Shown: positions 48,359-61,143 of the stretch, piece after piece | Numbering within the stretch: the stretch's first letter is position 1 | How the letters are laid out: the number at the start of each line of letters is the position of its first letter | DNA from: Purshia tridentata | Taxonomy: Eukaryota; Streptophyta; Magnoliopsida; Rosales; Rosaceae | Assembly (NCBI GenBank): GCA_003254885.1 | Contig: QANT01002031.1 | Coordinates: 62,001 to 126,000 of the forward strand | DNA: 64,000 nt | Direction of reading: 5' to 3' | Made by a program: the position numbers and the translations under genes | The notes under the pieces: generated by a model | Told to the model about the DNA's origin: nothing | The model's database searches: none | Seen by the model: the letters and a program-made list of their open reading frames with translations, nothing else

Positions 48359-51300
48359 AAGCGTTCTAGGCCTAAAGAACTACTTTAGGTGCTAAGAACG
48401 CAACAATACATCATTTCGGTGCACACTGAGTCCAATTTGGTTGAAGTTATACCAACATGTGCTCGGTCGACATGAAAGACATGGGGAAGCACTTTTTCAT
48501 GTCTCGATTAACGTGCTACCCGCAAAGAACCACTTCAGGTGTTAAGAATAAATACATCATTTCGGTGCACACTGAGTCCAATTTGATTGAAGTTATACCA
48601 ACATGTGCTCGGTCGACATGAAAGACATGGGGAAGCACTTTCTCATGTCTCGATTAACGTGCTACCGGCAAAGAACCACTTCAGGTGTTAAGAATGCACG
48701 AAAACGTTATTTCGGTGCACACTTAGTAAATTTGGTCAACGTTGCACCAAAACACTAATAATATGCTTGGTTAGCAAGAAAGATATGGGGAAGCACTTTC
48801 CCATGCTTGGATTAGCGTTCTAGCAAAAAAGAAGCATACTTGATGTTTAGATGGGGCGAAAACATCATTTCGATGCATACTTAGTATAATTTCATCCAAA
48901 ATGCACCAAAACGTGCCCAATTGGCAAAAAAGGCATGGGGAAGCACTTTCTCATGTCTCGATTCGCATGCCAGCCCTAGAGAATCACTTTATGTGTTAAG
49001 AATGCACGAAAATGTCATTTCAGTGTACACTAAGTCGAATTTGGTTAAAGTTGCACCAAAATGTGCCTGGTTGGCACGAAATACATGGGGAACCATTTTC
49101 TCATGTCTCGATTAGCATTCTAGCCTTAAAGAACTCCTCTAGGTGTTAAAAATACACGAATACGTCATTTCGGTGCACAGGTAGTCCAATTTATTTAAGG
49201 TCGCACCAAAACGTGCTCGGATGATAAAAAGCACATGGCAAACCACTTTCTCATGTTTGAATTTGTGTTCTAACCCAAATGAACCACTTTAGGTGTTAAG
49301 AATGCAAGAATACATCATTTAAGTGCACACCGAGTCCAATTTGGTTAAAGTTGCACAAAAACGTGTTCGGTTGGCAAGAAATACACAGGAAAGCATTTTC
49401 TCATGTTTGGATTAGCTTTCTAGCCCAAATGAACTAGTTTAGGTGTAAAGAATGCACGAATAAGTGATTTCGGGGCACACTAAGTCCAATTTCGTTATAG
49501 ATGTACCAAAACGTGCTCGATTGGCAAAAAAGTCGTGGGGAATCACTTTGTCATGCTTGGATTAGCGTTCTAGCCCAAATGAACTATTGAGATGTCAAGA
49601 ATGCTCAAATATGCCTTTTCGATGCACGCTGAGCCCAATTTATTTCAAGTTGCACCAAAACATTCTTGGTTGGTAAGAAAGACGTGGGGAAGATCTTTCT
49701 CATCTCTCGATTAGCGTGCTAGCCCTAAAGAACCACTTTAGGTCTTAAGAATGCACAAATACATCATTTCGGTGAATACTTAGTCCAATTTGTTTAAAGT
49801 TGCATGAAAATGTCACTTCGATGCACACTGAATGGAATTTACTTAAAGTTCACCAAAACGTGCTCGGTTGGCAAGAAAGACATGGAGAAGCACTTTCTCA
49901 TTCTTGAATTAGTTTTCTAGCCCGCAAGAAGCATATTTCTTGTTAAGAAGGAACGAAAACTTCATTTCGGTGCATACTCAGTGTAACTTCATCCAACTAG
50001 TATCAAAACATGCCCGGTTGGGAAGAAAGACATGGGGAAGCACTTTCTCATGTCTCGAATGGCATTCTTGACCAAAAGAACCACTTTAGGTACTAAGAAT
50101 GCGCGAAAACATCCTTTCGGTGCACACTGAGTACAATTTAGTTAAAGTTGGACCGAAACATGCTCGGTTGACAAGAAAAACATGCGGAAGCACTTTCTCA
50201 TGTTTGGATTTGCGTTTTAGGCCTAAAGAACCACTTTCGGTGTTAAGAACGCAGGAATATGTCATTTCTATGCACACTGAGTCCAATTCGCTTTAAGTTG
50301 TACCAAAACATGCTTGGTCAACATGAAAGACATGGGGAAGCACTTTCTCATGTCTCGATTAGCGTGCTACCCGCAAAGAACCACTTTTGGTGTTAAGAAT
50401 GCGTAAAAACGTCATTTCAGTGCACACTGAGTACAATTTGGTTAACGTTGCACCAAAACACTATTGGTTGGCAAGAAAGAGATGAGGAAGCACTTTCCCA
50501 TACTTGGATTAGCGCTCTAGCCAAAAAGAAGAACATTTCGTGTTTAGATGGGACGAAAACATCATTTCGGTGCATACTCAGTCTAATTTCATCCAAAATG
50601 CACCAAAACGTGCCCTATTGGCAAAAAAGGCATGGGGAAGCACTTTCTCATGTCTCGATTAGCATGCCAGCCTTAGAGAACCACTTTATGTGTTAAGAAT
50701 GCACTAAAACGTCATTTCAGTGCACACTATGTCAAATTTGGTTAAAATTGAACCAAAACGTGCCTAGTTGGCACGAAAGACATGGAGAACCACTTTCTCA
50801 TGTCTCGATTAGCGTTTTAGCCCTAAAGAACTTCTCTAGGTGTTAAGAATACACGAATATGGCATTTCGGTGCACAGGTAGTCCAATTTGTTTTAGGTCG
50901 CACCAACACGTGCTCAGATGACAAGAAACACATGGGTAACCCCTTTCTCATGTTTGAATTTGCGTTCTAACCCAAATGAACCACTTTAGGTGTTAAGAAT
51001 GCACGAATACATCATTTAAGTGCACACCGAGTCCAATTTGGTTAAAGTTGCACAAAAACGTGTTCGGTTGGCAAAAACTACCCGGGGAAGCACTTTCTCA
51101 TGCTTGGATTAGATTTTTAGCCCAAATGAACTAGTTTAGTCGTAAAGAATGCACGAATAAGTCATTTCAGGGCACATTAAGTCCAATTTTGTTATAAATG
51201 CACCAAAACGTGCTCGATTGGCAAAAAAGACATGAGGAATCACTTTCTTATGCTTGGCTTAGCGTTCTAGCCAAATGAACCACTGTAGGTGTCAAGAATG

Positions 51301-51582
51301 CTCAAATATGTCTTTTCGGTGCACACTGAGCCCAATTTATTTGAAGTTGCACCAAAACATGCTTGGTTGGCAAGAAAAACATGGGGAAGATCTTTCTCCT
51401 GTCTCGATTAGCGTGCTAGCCCTAAAGAACCACTTTAGGTCTTTGGAATGCACGAATACGTCATTTCGGTGCACACTTAGTCCAATTTATGTAAAGTTGC
51501 ACGAAAACGTCACTTCGGTTCACACTGAGTGCAATTTGGGTAAAGTTGCACCAAAACATGCTCGGTTGGCAAGAAAGACATG
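48359..51582. repeat. Satellite array, left part (about 150-bp monomer, 1,697-bp higher-order repeat)
   Basis: Using the phrase CATTTCGGTGCA as a mark, successive steps from 48866 are 150, 150, 150, 150, 149, 150, 49, 149, 150, 150, 150 and 150 bp, returning to the same monomer type at 50563. That gives eleven full monomers and one of 49 bp, 1,697 bp in all. Monomer types are told apart by the text around GAACCACTTTAGGTGTTAAG (for instance GAACTCCTCTAGG, GAACTAGTTTAGG, TGTTTAGATGGGACG). All units have the same orientation. The family was not recognised. Confidence 0.92.
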
Positions 51583-53430
51583 TGTTGAGTGCTCAATTTA
51601 CACTATTTTTACATCCTAACTTTTTAACTTGGAGTGCAAGAACTCGACATTTTTGTGTCTTTTGCTTTAGTTTTGTCTTTTGTAGGTTAAATGAAGCATT
51701 GATGAAGAAAGAAGCTAAAAGAGCCATTTTACATATTTCCTAGTGGGACCAAGAAATGTATGGTCAAAGTCAAAGGGTTCTAGAAGCTTTTACAAGTGAT
51801 TGGGCCTCAAGACAAGAAAGCAAGGAAGATGGGCTTAAGTGAGCATGTGGATGGACCAAGGCAACAATAAAAGAATGGGCCGTAACAATGTTTATTATGG
51901 CCATGAAGTTATGGGCCGTATGGAATTTTATTACGCTTGTGAAACCCTAGGCCCGTAATAAATATGATTAGGCAGCCGCAACCCTAGCGCATGTAATAAT
52001 ATTTATGACGGTGCTGCAAAACCTAGTCCATGGAGGTCAAGCAAAACCTTGCCTCCTCACTCCTATATAAAGGACCCTCTACCTCATTATTCTACACATT
52101 ACATTACATTGGAATTCTGATTTCACATCTCCAGAAAGAGAGAGAGAGAGGGAGCCACAAGGGTGAAGCTCTAGGGCTTGGGTGCAAGTTTTCTAGCTTA
52201 TTGCCCTAGCCCTAGTTACAAGTTCCTAGGCTTTTCCCAAGCCTAGCTGCCGCCTCCCCCTTGGGTTTTTCTTGTTTTTCTTCTGTTGTTTTATTTAGTT
52301 TATTTTGTTTACACACTTAAACACTTGTTCATACCGAGTTGGAATTCATATGCTTGTAAGCTTTGAGAGAGAAAGAGAGGGTAGTGCTGCAAGATGCCAA
52401 GCCAAGAGGTAGTGTTGTTTTTCTTAGAGTGCCAAAGACAAGGAGGTGTGATGCCCACCTTGTTGCCCAAGCCTTGCCGACAACAAGGAGGCATCTCTAG
52501 CCTAGTTGTATACGTTCTTGCCATTGGAGTGACCTTCTTGTTATCTTCTTCTTCCTTTTTCATGCTTTCAAGTTATTTTTAGTTATTAATTGAGATTGTG
52601 AACATGGATATGCAGTTTATATATTTATTTTATCCTTTTAATTTCATGTTCATATCTTAATTACTTTAGCATGTGTTCAATGTTCATTTATGGTTCTTGT
52701 AATTCATGATAATGGTACTTGCATAAAATCATATTATCTGTTAGAATGGCATTAGGTGTAGATTATTTTAAGATTGGATACCTTTGGGATGAAGCATCTA
52801 GTGATTGTTATAAAATTGAATAAGCTCAAAAGGATGACAATTTTAGAAGTAACAAGCAATCAATTAAGAACTGGTTGTGATAATAGTATTCATAGATGGC
52901 GTAGTGTACATTACGGTGGATATATGGTCTATGTGTTTGTCATCTTCACAAATCCTAATGACTCTTGCATGGGTGATTGGCCTAGCTTGTCTAGGAACAT
53001 GCAAGTTAACTTGCTAGGGCAGGTTTAAAAGACTCCTAGTATATGCATAAGGAGGGTATAACTCCAAAAGGAAATAGCCAAAGCTTTTGGTAGGCAAACT
53101 TTGTGTTCATAGTCTTTTAAAATTGCATGTTACCATACTCATTGTTTCTGTTGCTAGATGGTGGATTCTGATGCTTCACAACACTATGAATGGGTATGTG
53201 CGTGTGTGTGTGCGTATTTGTGTTTTTCTACCTAATCTAAACCCCTTATCCGTGTGCGTGTGTTAGTGTTTCGTATATGTAAGTTGAGCTAGTTTATTGG
53301 TACTATATCCATTCCCTGTGGGTTCGACCTTATACTTTGTACCCATTACTACTCTGCGATTCGTGCACTTGCGAGTAAACTTAGAATTGGAATAAATGTT
53401 TAATAATTTGCTCTAAGAAAACATTAAACA
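51583..53430 (+). mobile_element. Solo LTR of an LTR retrotransposon (fossil)
   Basis: About 1,848 bp, beginning TGTTGAGTGCTC and ending AACATTAAACA, flanked by ACATG (51578-51582) and ACAGG (53431-53435), a 5-bp target duplication with one mismatch. It carries a TATA-like CCTATATAAAGG at about 52064 and, near the end, the GTGGGTTCGACC and CGTGCACTTGCGAG phrases known from the ends of many plant Ty3/Gypsy-type LTRs. No internal region is present, so it is a single LTR left by recombination. It splits a satellite monomer and is therefore younger than the array around it. Family within Gypsy not resolved. Confidence 0.8.
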
Positions 53431-56400
53431 ACAGGGAAAAGCACTTTCTCATTCTTGAATTAGTTTTCTAGCCCACAAGAAGCAAATTTCGTGTTAACAA
53501 GGAATGAAAACTTAATTTCGGTGCATACCTAGTGTAACTTCGTCCAACTGGCACCAAAATGTGCCCGGTTGGGAAGAAATACGTGGGGAAGCAGTTTCTC
53601 ATGTCTCGAATGGCGTTCTTGACCAAAAGAACCACTTTAGGTGCCAAGAATGCACGAAAACGTCATTTTGGTGCATACTCAGTGTAACATCGTCCAACTG
53701 GCACCAAAACGTGCGCGGTTGGGAAGAAATACATGGGGAAGCAGTTTCTCATGTCTTGAATGGTGTTCTTGACCAAAAGAACCACTTTAGATGCCAAGAA
53801 TGCACGAAAACGTCATTTCGGTGCACACTGAGTACAATTTAGTTAAAGTTGGACCAAAACGTGCTCGGTTGACAAGAAAGACATGGGGAAGCACTTTCTC
53901 ATTCTTGAATTAGTTTTCTAGCCCGCAAGAAGCACATTTCCTGTTAAGAAGGAACAAAAATTTCATTTCAGTGCATACTCAGTGTAACTTCATCCAACTG
54001 CCACCAAAACGTGCCCAGTTAGAAAGAAAGACCGGGGAAGCACTTTCTCATGTCCCGAATGGCGTTCTTGACCAAAAGAACCACTTTAGGTGCTAAGAAT
54101 GCACGAAAACGTCATTTTGGTGCACACTGAGTACAATTTAGTTAAAGTTGGACTAAAAAGGGCTCGGTTGACAAGAAAGACATGGGCAAGCACTATCTCA
54201 TGTTTGGATTAGCGTACTAGGCCTAAAAAACCACTTTAGGTGTTAAGAACGCAGGAATACGTCATTTCGGTGCACACTAACTCCAATTTAGTTGAAGCTG
54301 TACCAAAACGTGCTCGGTTGACATGAAAGACATGGGGAAGTACTTTCTCATGTCTTGATTAGCGCGCTACCCCCAAAGAACCACTTGGGGCGTTAAGAAT
54401 GCACGAAAACGTCATTTCAGTGCACACTGAGTACAATTTGGTTAACGGTGCACCAAAACACTATTGGTTGGCAAGCAAGACATGAGGAAGCACTTTCCCG
54501 TGCTTGGATTAGAGTTCTAGCCAAAAAGAAGCACATTGCGTGTTTAGATGGGACGAAAACATCGTTTCGGTGCATACTCTGCCTAATGTCATCCAAAATG
54601 TACCAAAACGTGCCCAGTTGGCAAAAAAGGCATGGGGAAGCACTCTCTCATGTCTCAATTAGCAGGCCAGCCCTAGAGAACAACTTTATGTGTTAAGAAT
54701 GCATGAAAACATCATTTTAGTGTACACTAAAGTCAAATTTGGTTAAAGTTGCACCAAAACGTGCCTGGTTTGCACAAAAGACATGGGGAACCACTTTCTC
54801 ATGTCCCGATTAGTGTTCTAGCCCTAAAGAACTCCTCTAAGTGTTAAGAATACACGAATATGTCATTTCGGTGCACAAGTAGTCCAATTTGTTTAGGATA
54901 GCACCAAAACATGCTCGGATGACAAGAAGCACATGGGGAACCACTTTCTCATGTTTTAATTCGCGTTCTAACCCAAATGAACCACTTTAGGTGTTAAAAA
55001 TGCACAAATACATCATTTAAGTGCACACCGAGTCCAATTTGGTTAAAGTTGCACAAAAACGTGTTCAATTGCCAAGAAATACATGGGGAAGCACTTTCTC
55101 ATGCTTGGATTAGCTTTCTACCCCAAATGAACTAGTTTAGGTGTAAAGATTGCATGAATAAGTCATTTCGGGGCACATTAAGTCGAATTTTGTTATAGAT
55201 GCACCAAAACCTGCTTGATTGGGAAAAAAGACTTAGGGAATCACTTTCTCATGCTTGGATTAGCGTTCTAGCCCAAATGAACCACTGTAGGTGCCAGCAA
55301 AGCTCAAATATGTCTCTTCAGTGCACGTTGAGCCCAATTGATTTCAATGATTGGTTGGTAAGAAAGAGATGGGAAGAGCTTTCTCATGTCTGATTACTGT
55401 GCTAGCCCTAAAGAACCACTTTAGGTCTTAAGAATGCACGAATACGCCATTTTGGTGCACACTTAGTCCAATTTGTTGAAAGTTGCACAAAAATGTCACT
55501 TCAGTGCACATTGAGTGCAGTTTGGTTAAAGTTACACCAAAACGTGCTCAGTTGGAAAAAAAGACATGGAGAAGAACTTTCTCATTCTTGAATTTTTTTT
55601 CTAGCCCACAAGAAGCACATTTCATGTTAAGAATGAATGAAAATTTCATTTCGGTCCATACTCAGTGTAACTTCATTCAACTGCCACTAAAACGTGCCCG
55701 GTTGAGAAAAAAGACATGGGAAAGCACATTCTCATGTCTCGAATGGCGTTCTTGACCAAAAGACCTAATTTAGGTGCTAAGAATGCACGAAAATTTCATT
55801 TCGGTGCACACTGAGTACAATTTAGTTAAAGTTGGACCAAAACGTGCTCGGTTGACAAGAAAGACATGGGGAAGCACTTTCTCAAGTTTAGATTAGCGTT
55901 CTATGCCTAAAGAACCACTTTAGGTGTTAAGAACGTAGGAATACATCATTGCGGTGCACACTGTGTCCAATTCGGATGAAGTTGTGCCAAAACGTGCTCG
56001 GTTGACATGAAAGACATGGGGAAGCACTTTTTCATATCTTGATTAGCGTGCCACCCACAAAGAACCACTTTGGTCGTTAATAACGCACCAAAACGTCATT
56101 TCAGTGCACACTGAGTACAATTTGGTTAACGCTGCACCAAAACACTACTGATTGGCAAAGAACACATGGGGAAGCACTTCCCATGCTTGGATTAGCGTTC
56201 TAGCCAAAAAGAAGCACAGTTCGTGTTTAGATGGGAAGAAAACGCCATTTCGGTGCATACTCAGTCTAATTTCATCCAAAATGCACCAAAACGTGCCCGG
56301 TTTGCAAAATAACTTTCTTATCTTTCGATTAGCGTGATAGCCCTAGAGAATAAGTTTATGTGCTAAGAATGAACGAAAACGTCATTTCAGTGCACACTAA

Positions 56401-59400
56401 GTCAAATTTGGTTAAAGTTACATGAAAACGTGCTTGGTTCGTACAAAAGACATGAGAACCACTTTCTCTTGTCTTGATTAGCGTTTTAGTCCTAAAGAAC
56501 TTCTCTAGGTGTTGAGAATACATGAATACATCATTTCGGTGCACAGGTAATCCAATATGTTTAAGGTCGCACCACTTTCTCATGTTTGAATTTGCGTTCT
56601 AACCCAAATGAACCACTTTAGGTGTTAAGAATGCACAAATACATCATTTAAGTGCACATCGAGTCCAATTTGTTTAAAGTTGCACAAAAACATGTTCGAT
56701 TGGCAAGATATACACGGGGAAGCACTTTCTCATGCTTGGATTAGCTTTCTAGCCCAAATGAACTAGTTTAGGTGTAAAGAATGCACGAAGAAGTCATTTC
56801 GAGGCACATTAAGTCCAATTTCGTTATAGATACACCAAAACGTGCTTGATTGGCAAAAAACACATGGGGATTCACTTTCTCATGCCTGGATTCATGTTGT
56901 AGCCCAAATGAATTGCTGTAGGTGTCAAGAATGCTCAAATATGTCTTTTCGGTGCACGCAGAGCCCAACTTATTTCAAGTTGCATCAAAACATACTTGGT
57001 TGGCAAGAAAGACATGGGGAAGATCTTTTTCATGTCTCGATTAGTGTGCTAGCCCTAAAGAACCATTTTAGGTCTTAAGAATGCACGAATACGTCATTTT
57101 GGTGCACATTGAGTGCAATTTGGTTAAAGTTGCACGAAAACGTCATTTCGGTGCACATTGAGTCTAATTTGGTTAAAGTTGCACCAAAACGTGCTCGGTT
57201 TGCAAGAAGGACATGGGGAAGCAATTTCTCATTCTTGAATTAGTTTTCTAGCCTACAAGAAGCACATTTTGCATTAGGAAGGAATGAAAACTTCATTTTG
57301 GTCCGTACTCAGTGTAACTTCGTCCAACAGGCACCAAAACGTGCCCGATTGAGAAGAAAGACATGGGAAAGCACTTTCACATGTCTCGAATGGCGTTCTT
57401 GTCTAAAAGGACCACTTTTGGTGCTAAGAATGCATGAAAACATCATTTCGATGCCCACCAAGTACAATTTAGTTAAAGTTAGACCAAAACATGCTTGATT
57501 GATAAGAAAGACATGGGGAAGCACTTTGACATGTCTCGAATGACGTTCTTGACAAAAGGAACCACTTTAGGTGCTAAGAATGCATGAAAACGTCATTTCG
57601 GTGCACACTGAGTACAATTTAGTTAAAGTTGGACTAAAACGTGCTCGGTTGACAAAAAAGACATGGGGAAGCACTTTTTCATGTTTGGATTAGCATTCTA
57701 GGCCTGAAGAACCACTATAGGTGTTAAGAACACAAGAATACGTCATTTCAGGGCAGACTGAGTACTATTTGGTTAACGCTGCACCAAAACACTATTGGTT
57801 GGCAAGAAAGACAAGGGGAAGCACTTTCCCATGCTTGGATTTGCGTTCTAGCCAAAAAGAAGCACATTTTGTGTTTAGATGCGACAAAAACGTCATTTCG
57901 GTGCATACTTCGTCTAATTTCATCCAAAATGCATCGAAACGTGCCCAGTTGGCAAAAGAGGCATTAGGAAGCACTTTCTCATGTCTCGAATGGCGTTCTT
58001 GACCAAAAGAACCACTTTACCTGCTAAGAATGCACGAAAAGGTCATTTCAGTGCACACTGAATAGAATTTAGTTAAAGTTAGACCAAAACATGCTCGGTT
58101 GATAAGACAGACATGAGGAAGCACATTCTCATCTTTGGATTAGCGTTCTAAGCCTAAAGAACCACTTAAGGTGTGAATAATGCAAAAATACGTCATTTCG
58201 GGGCACACTGAGTATTGTTTGGTTAATGCTGCACCAAAACACTATTGGTTGGCAAGAAAGACAAGGGGAAGCACTTTCCCATGCTTGGATTAGCGTTCTA
58301 GCCAAAAAGAAGCACAATTCGTGTTTAGATGGGACGAAAACGTCATTTCGGTGCATACTCAGTGTAATTTCATCCAAAATGCACCAAAACATGCCCAGTT
58401 GGCAAAAGAGGCATTGAACCACTTTCTCATGTCTCGAATGGCGTTCTTGACCAAAAGAACCACTTTAGCTGCTAAGAATGCACGAAAACATCCACAAAAA
58501 CGTCATTTCAGTGCACACTGAGTACAATTTAGTTAAAGTTAGACTAAAATGTGCTCGGTTGACAGGAAAGACATGGGCAAGCGCTTTGTTATGTTTGGAT
58601 TAGCATTCTACGCTTGAAGAACTACTTTAGGTGTTAAGAACACACGAATACATCATTTCAGGGCAGACTGAGTACTATTTGGTTAACGCTGCACCAAAAC
58701 ACTATTGGTTAGCAAGAAAGACAAAAGGAAGCACTTTCCCATGCTTGGATTAGAGTTCTAGCCAAAAAGAAGCACATTTCGTGTTTAGATGGGACGAAAA
58801 TGTCATTTCAGTGCATACTCAGTCTAATGTCATCCAAAATGCATCGAAACGTGCCCGATTGGCAAAAGAGGCATTGGGAAGCACTTCCTCTTGTCTCGAA
58901 TGGCGTTCTTGACCAAAAGAACCACTTTACTTGCTAAGAATGCACGAAAATGCCATTTCGGTACACACTGAGTAGAATTTAGTTAAAGTTAGGCCAAAAC
59001 GTGCATGGTTGATAAGACAGACATGAGGAAGCACTTTCTCATGTTTGGATTAGCGTTATAGGCCTAAAGAACCACTTTAAGTGTGAAGAATGCAAGAATA
59101 AATCATTTCGGGGCACACTGAGTACAGTTCGGTTAATGTTGCATCAAAACACTATTGGTTGGCAAGAAAGACAAGGGAAAGCACTTTCCCATGCTTGGAT
59201 TAGCATTTTAGCCAAAAATAAGCACATTTCGTGTTTAGATTTGTCGAAAACGTCATTTCGGTGCATACTCAGTCTAATTTCATCCAAAATACACCAAAAC
59301 GTGCCCAGTTGGCAAAAGAGGCATTGAACCACTTTTTCATGTCTCGCATGGCGTTCTTGACCAAAAGAACCACTTTAGTTGCTAAGAATGCACGAAAACA

Positions 59401-61143
59401 TCCACGAAAACATCATTTCGGTGCACATTGAGTACAATTTAGTTAAAGTTAGACCAAAACATGCTCAATTGACAAGAAAGAAATTGGGAAGCAATTTCTT
59501 ATGTTTTGATTAGCGTTCTAGGCCTGAAGAAGCACTTTAAGTGTTAAAAACACAGGAATACGTCAGTTCGGTGCACACTGAGTCCAATTCGGTTGAAGTT
59601 GTACCAAAATGTGCTCGGTCGACATGAAAGATATGGGAAGCATTTTCTCCTGTCACGATTAGTGTGCTACCTGCAAAGAACCACTTTGAGTGTTAAGAAT
59701 GCACGAAAACGTCATTTCGGTGCACACTGAGTACAATTTGGTTAACGCTGCACAAAAAAACTATTGGTTGGCAAGGAAGACATGGGGAAGCACTTTCTCA
59801 TTCTTGAATTAGTTTTCTAGCCTACAAGAAGCACATTTCGTATTAAGAAGGAACAAAAACTTCATTTCGGTCCATACTCAGTGTAACTTCATCCAGCTGC
59901 CACCAAAACGTGCCTGATTGGGAAGAAAGACATGGGGAAGCACTTTCTTATATCTCGAATGGCGTTCTTGACCAAAAGAACCACTTTAGGTGTTAAGAAT
60001 GCACGAAAACGTCATTTCGGTGCACACTGAGTACAATTTAGTTAAAGCTGGACCAAAATGTGCTCGGTTGACAAGAAAGACATGGGAAGCACTTTCTCAT
60101 GTTTGGATTAGCGTTCTAAGCCTAAAGAACCACTTTAGGTGTTAAGAACGTAGGAATATGTCATTTCGGCGCACACTGAGTCCAATTCGGTTGAAGTTGT
60201 ACCAAAACGTCCTCAATCGATATGAAAGACATGGGGAAGCACTTTCTTAAGTCTCGATTAGCGTGCTACCCGCAAAGAACCACTTTGGGCGTTAAGAATG
60301 CACGAAAACATCATTTCTATACACACTGAGTACAATTTGGTTAACACTGTACAAAAACACTATTGGTTGGCAAGAAAGACATGGGGAAGCACTTTCCTAT
60401 GCTTAGATTAGCGTTGTAGCAAAAAAGAGGCACATTTTGTGTGTAGATAGGACGAAAATGTCATTTCGGTGCATACTAAGTCTAATTTCATCCAAAATGC
60501 ACCAAAACGTGCCCAGTTGGCAAAAGAGGCATTGGAAAGTACTTTCTCATGTCTCGTTAGCATGCTAGTCCTAGAAAACAACTTTATGTGTTAAGATTGC
60601 ATGAAAACGTCGTTTCAGTGCACACTAAGTCAAATTTGGTTAAAGTTGCACCAAAATGTGCTTGGTTAGCACGAAAGACATGGGGAACCACTTTCTCAGG
60701 TCTCGATTAGCGTTCTAGCCCTAAATAACTCCTCTAGGTGTTCAGAATATACGAATACGGCATTTGGGTGCACAGGTAGTCCAATTTGTTTAAGGTCACA
60801 CCAAAATGTGCTCGGGTGACAAAAAATACATGGGAAACCACTTTCTCATGTTTGTATTTTTGTTCTAACCCAAATGAACCACTTTAGGTGTTAAGAATTC
60901 ACGAATACATAATTGAAGTGCACACTGAGTCCAATTTGGTTAAAGTTGCACAAAAACGTGTTCGATTGGCAAGAAATACACGATGAAGCACTTTCTCATG
61001 CTTGGATTAACTTTTTAGCCCAAATGAACAAGTTTAGGTGTAAAGAATGCACGAATAATCCATTTTGGGGCACACTAAGTCCAATTTCGTTATAGATGCA
61101 CGACAACATGCTCGATTGGCAAAAAAGCCACGAGGAATCACTT
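53431..61143. repeat. Satellite array, right part
   Basis: It continues the same satellite in the same orientation. The TGTTTAGATGGGACG monomer type recurs at 54563, 56246 and 57894 (steps 1,683 and 1,648), then at 58344, 58804 and 59254 (steps 450, 460, 450), and at 60462. Across the solo LTR, the distance 50563-54563 less the LTR and one target copy is 2,147 bp, that is 1,697 plus three monomers. The last unit stops at about 61143 inside a monomer. Confidence 0.92.
57894..59254. repeat. Nested three-monomer higher-order repeat
   Basis: Three consecutive repeats of about 450-460 bp, each with the monomer order TTTAGATGGGACG-type, ACCAAAAGAACCACTTTA-type and GGCCTAAAGAACCACTT-type. It is a local amplification inside the longer repeat. 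Confidence 0.85.

Noticed and set aside
48900-61100. Many open frames of 60-110 codons in the satellite on both strands, with recurring peptide phrases such as WQERHGEALSH
   Set aside because: The monomer length is close to a multiple of three, so the same open frame repeats in every unit. Frames start and stop with monomer variants and match no protein family.
48359-61143. Regular repeats resembling a CRISPR array
   Set aside because: Units are contiguous 150-bp monomers without unique spacers, in a plant genome. It is a satellite.
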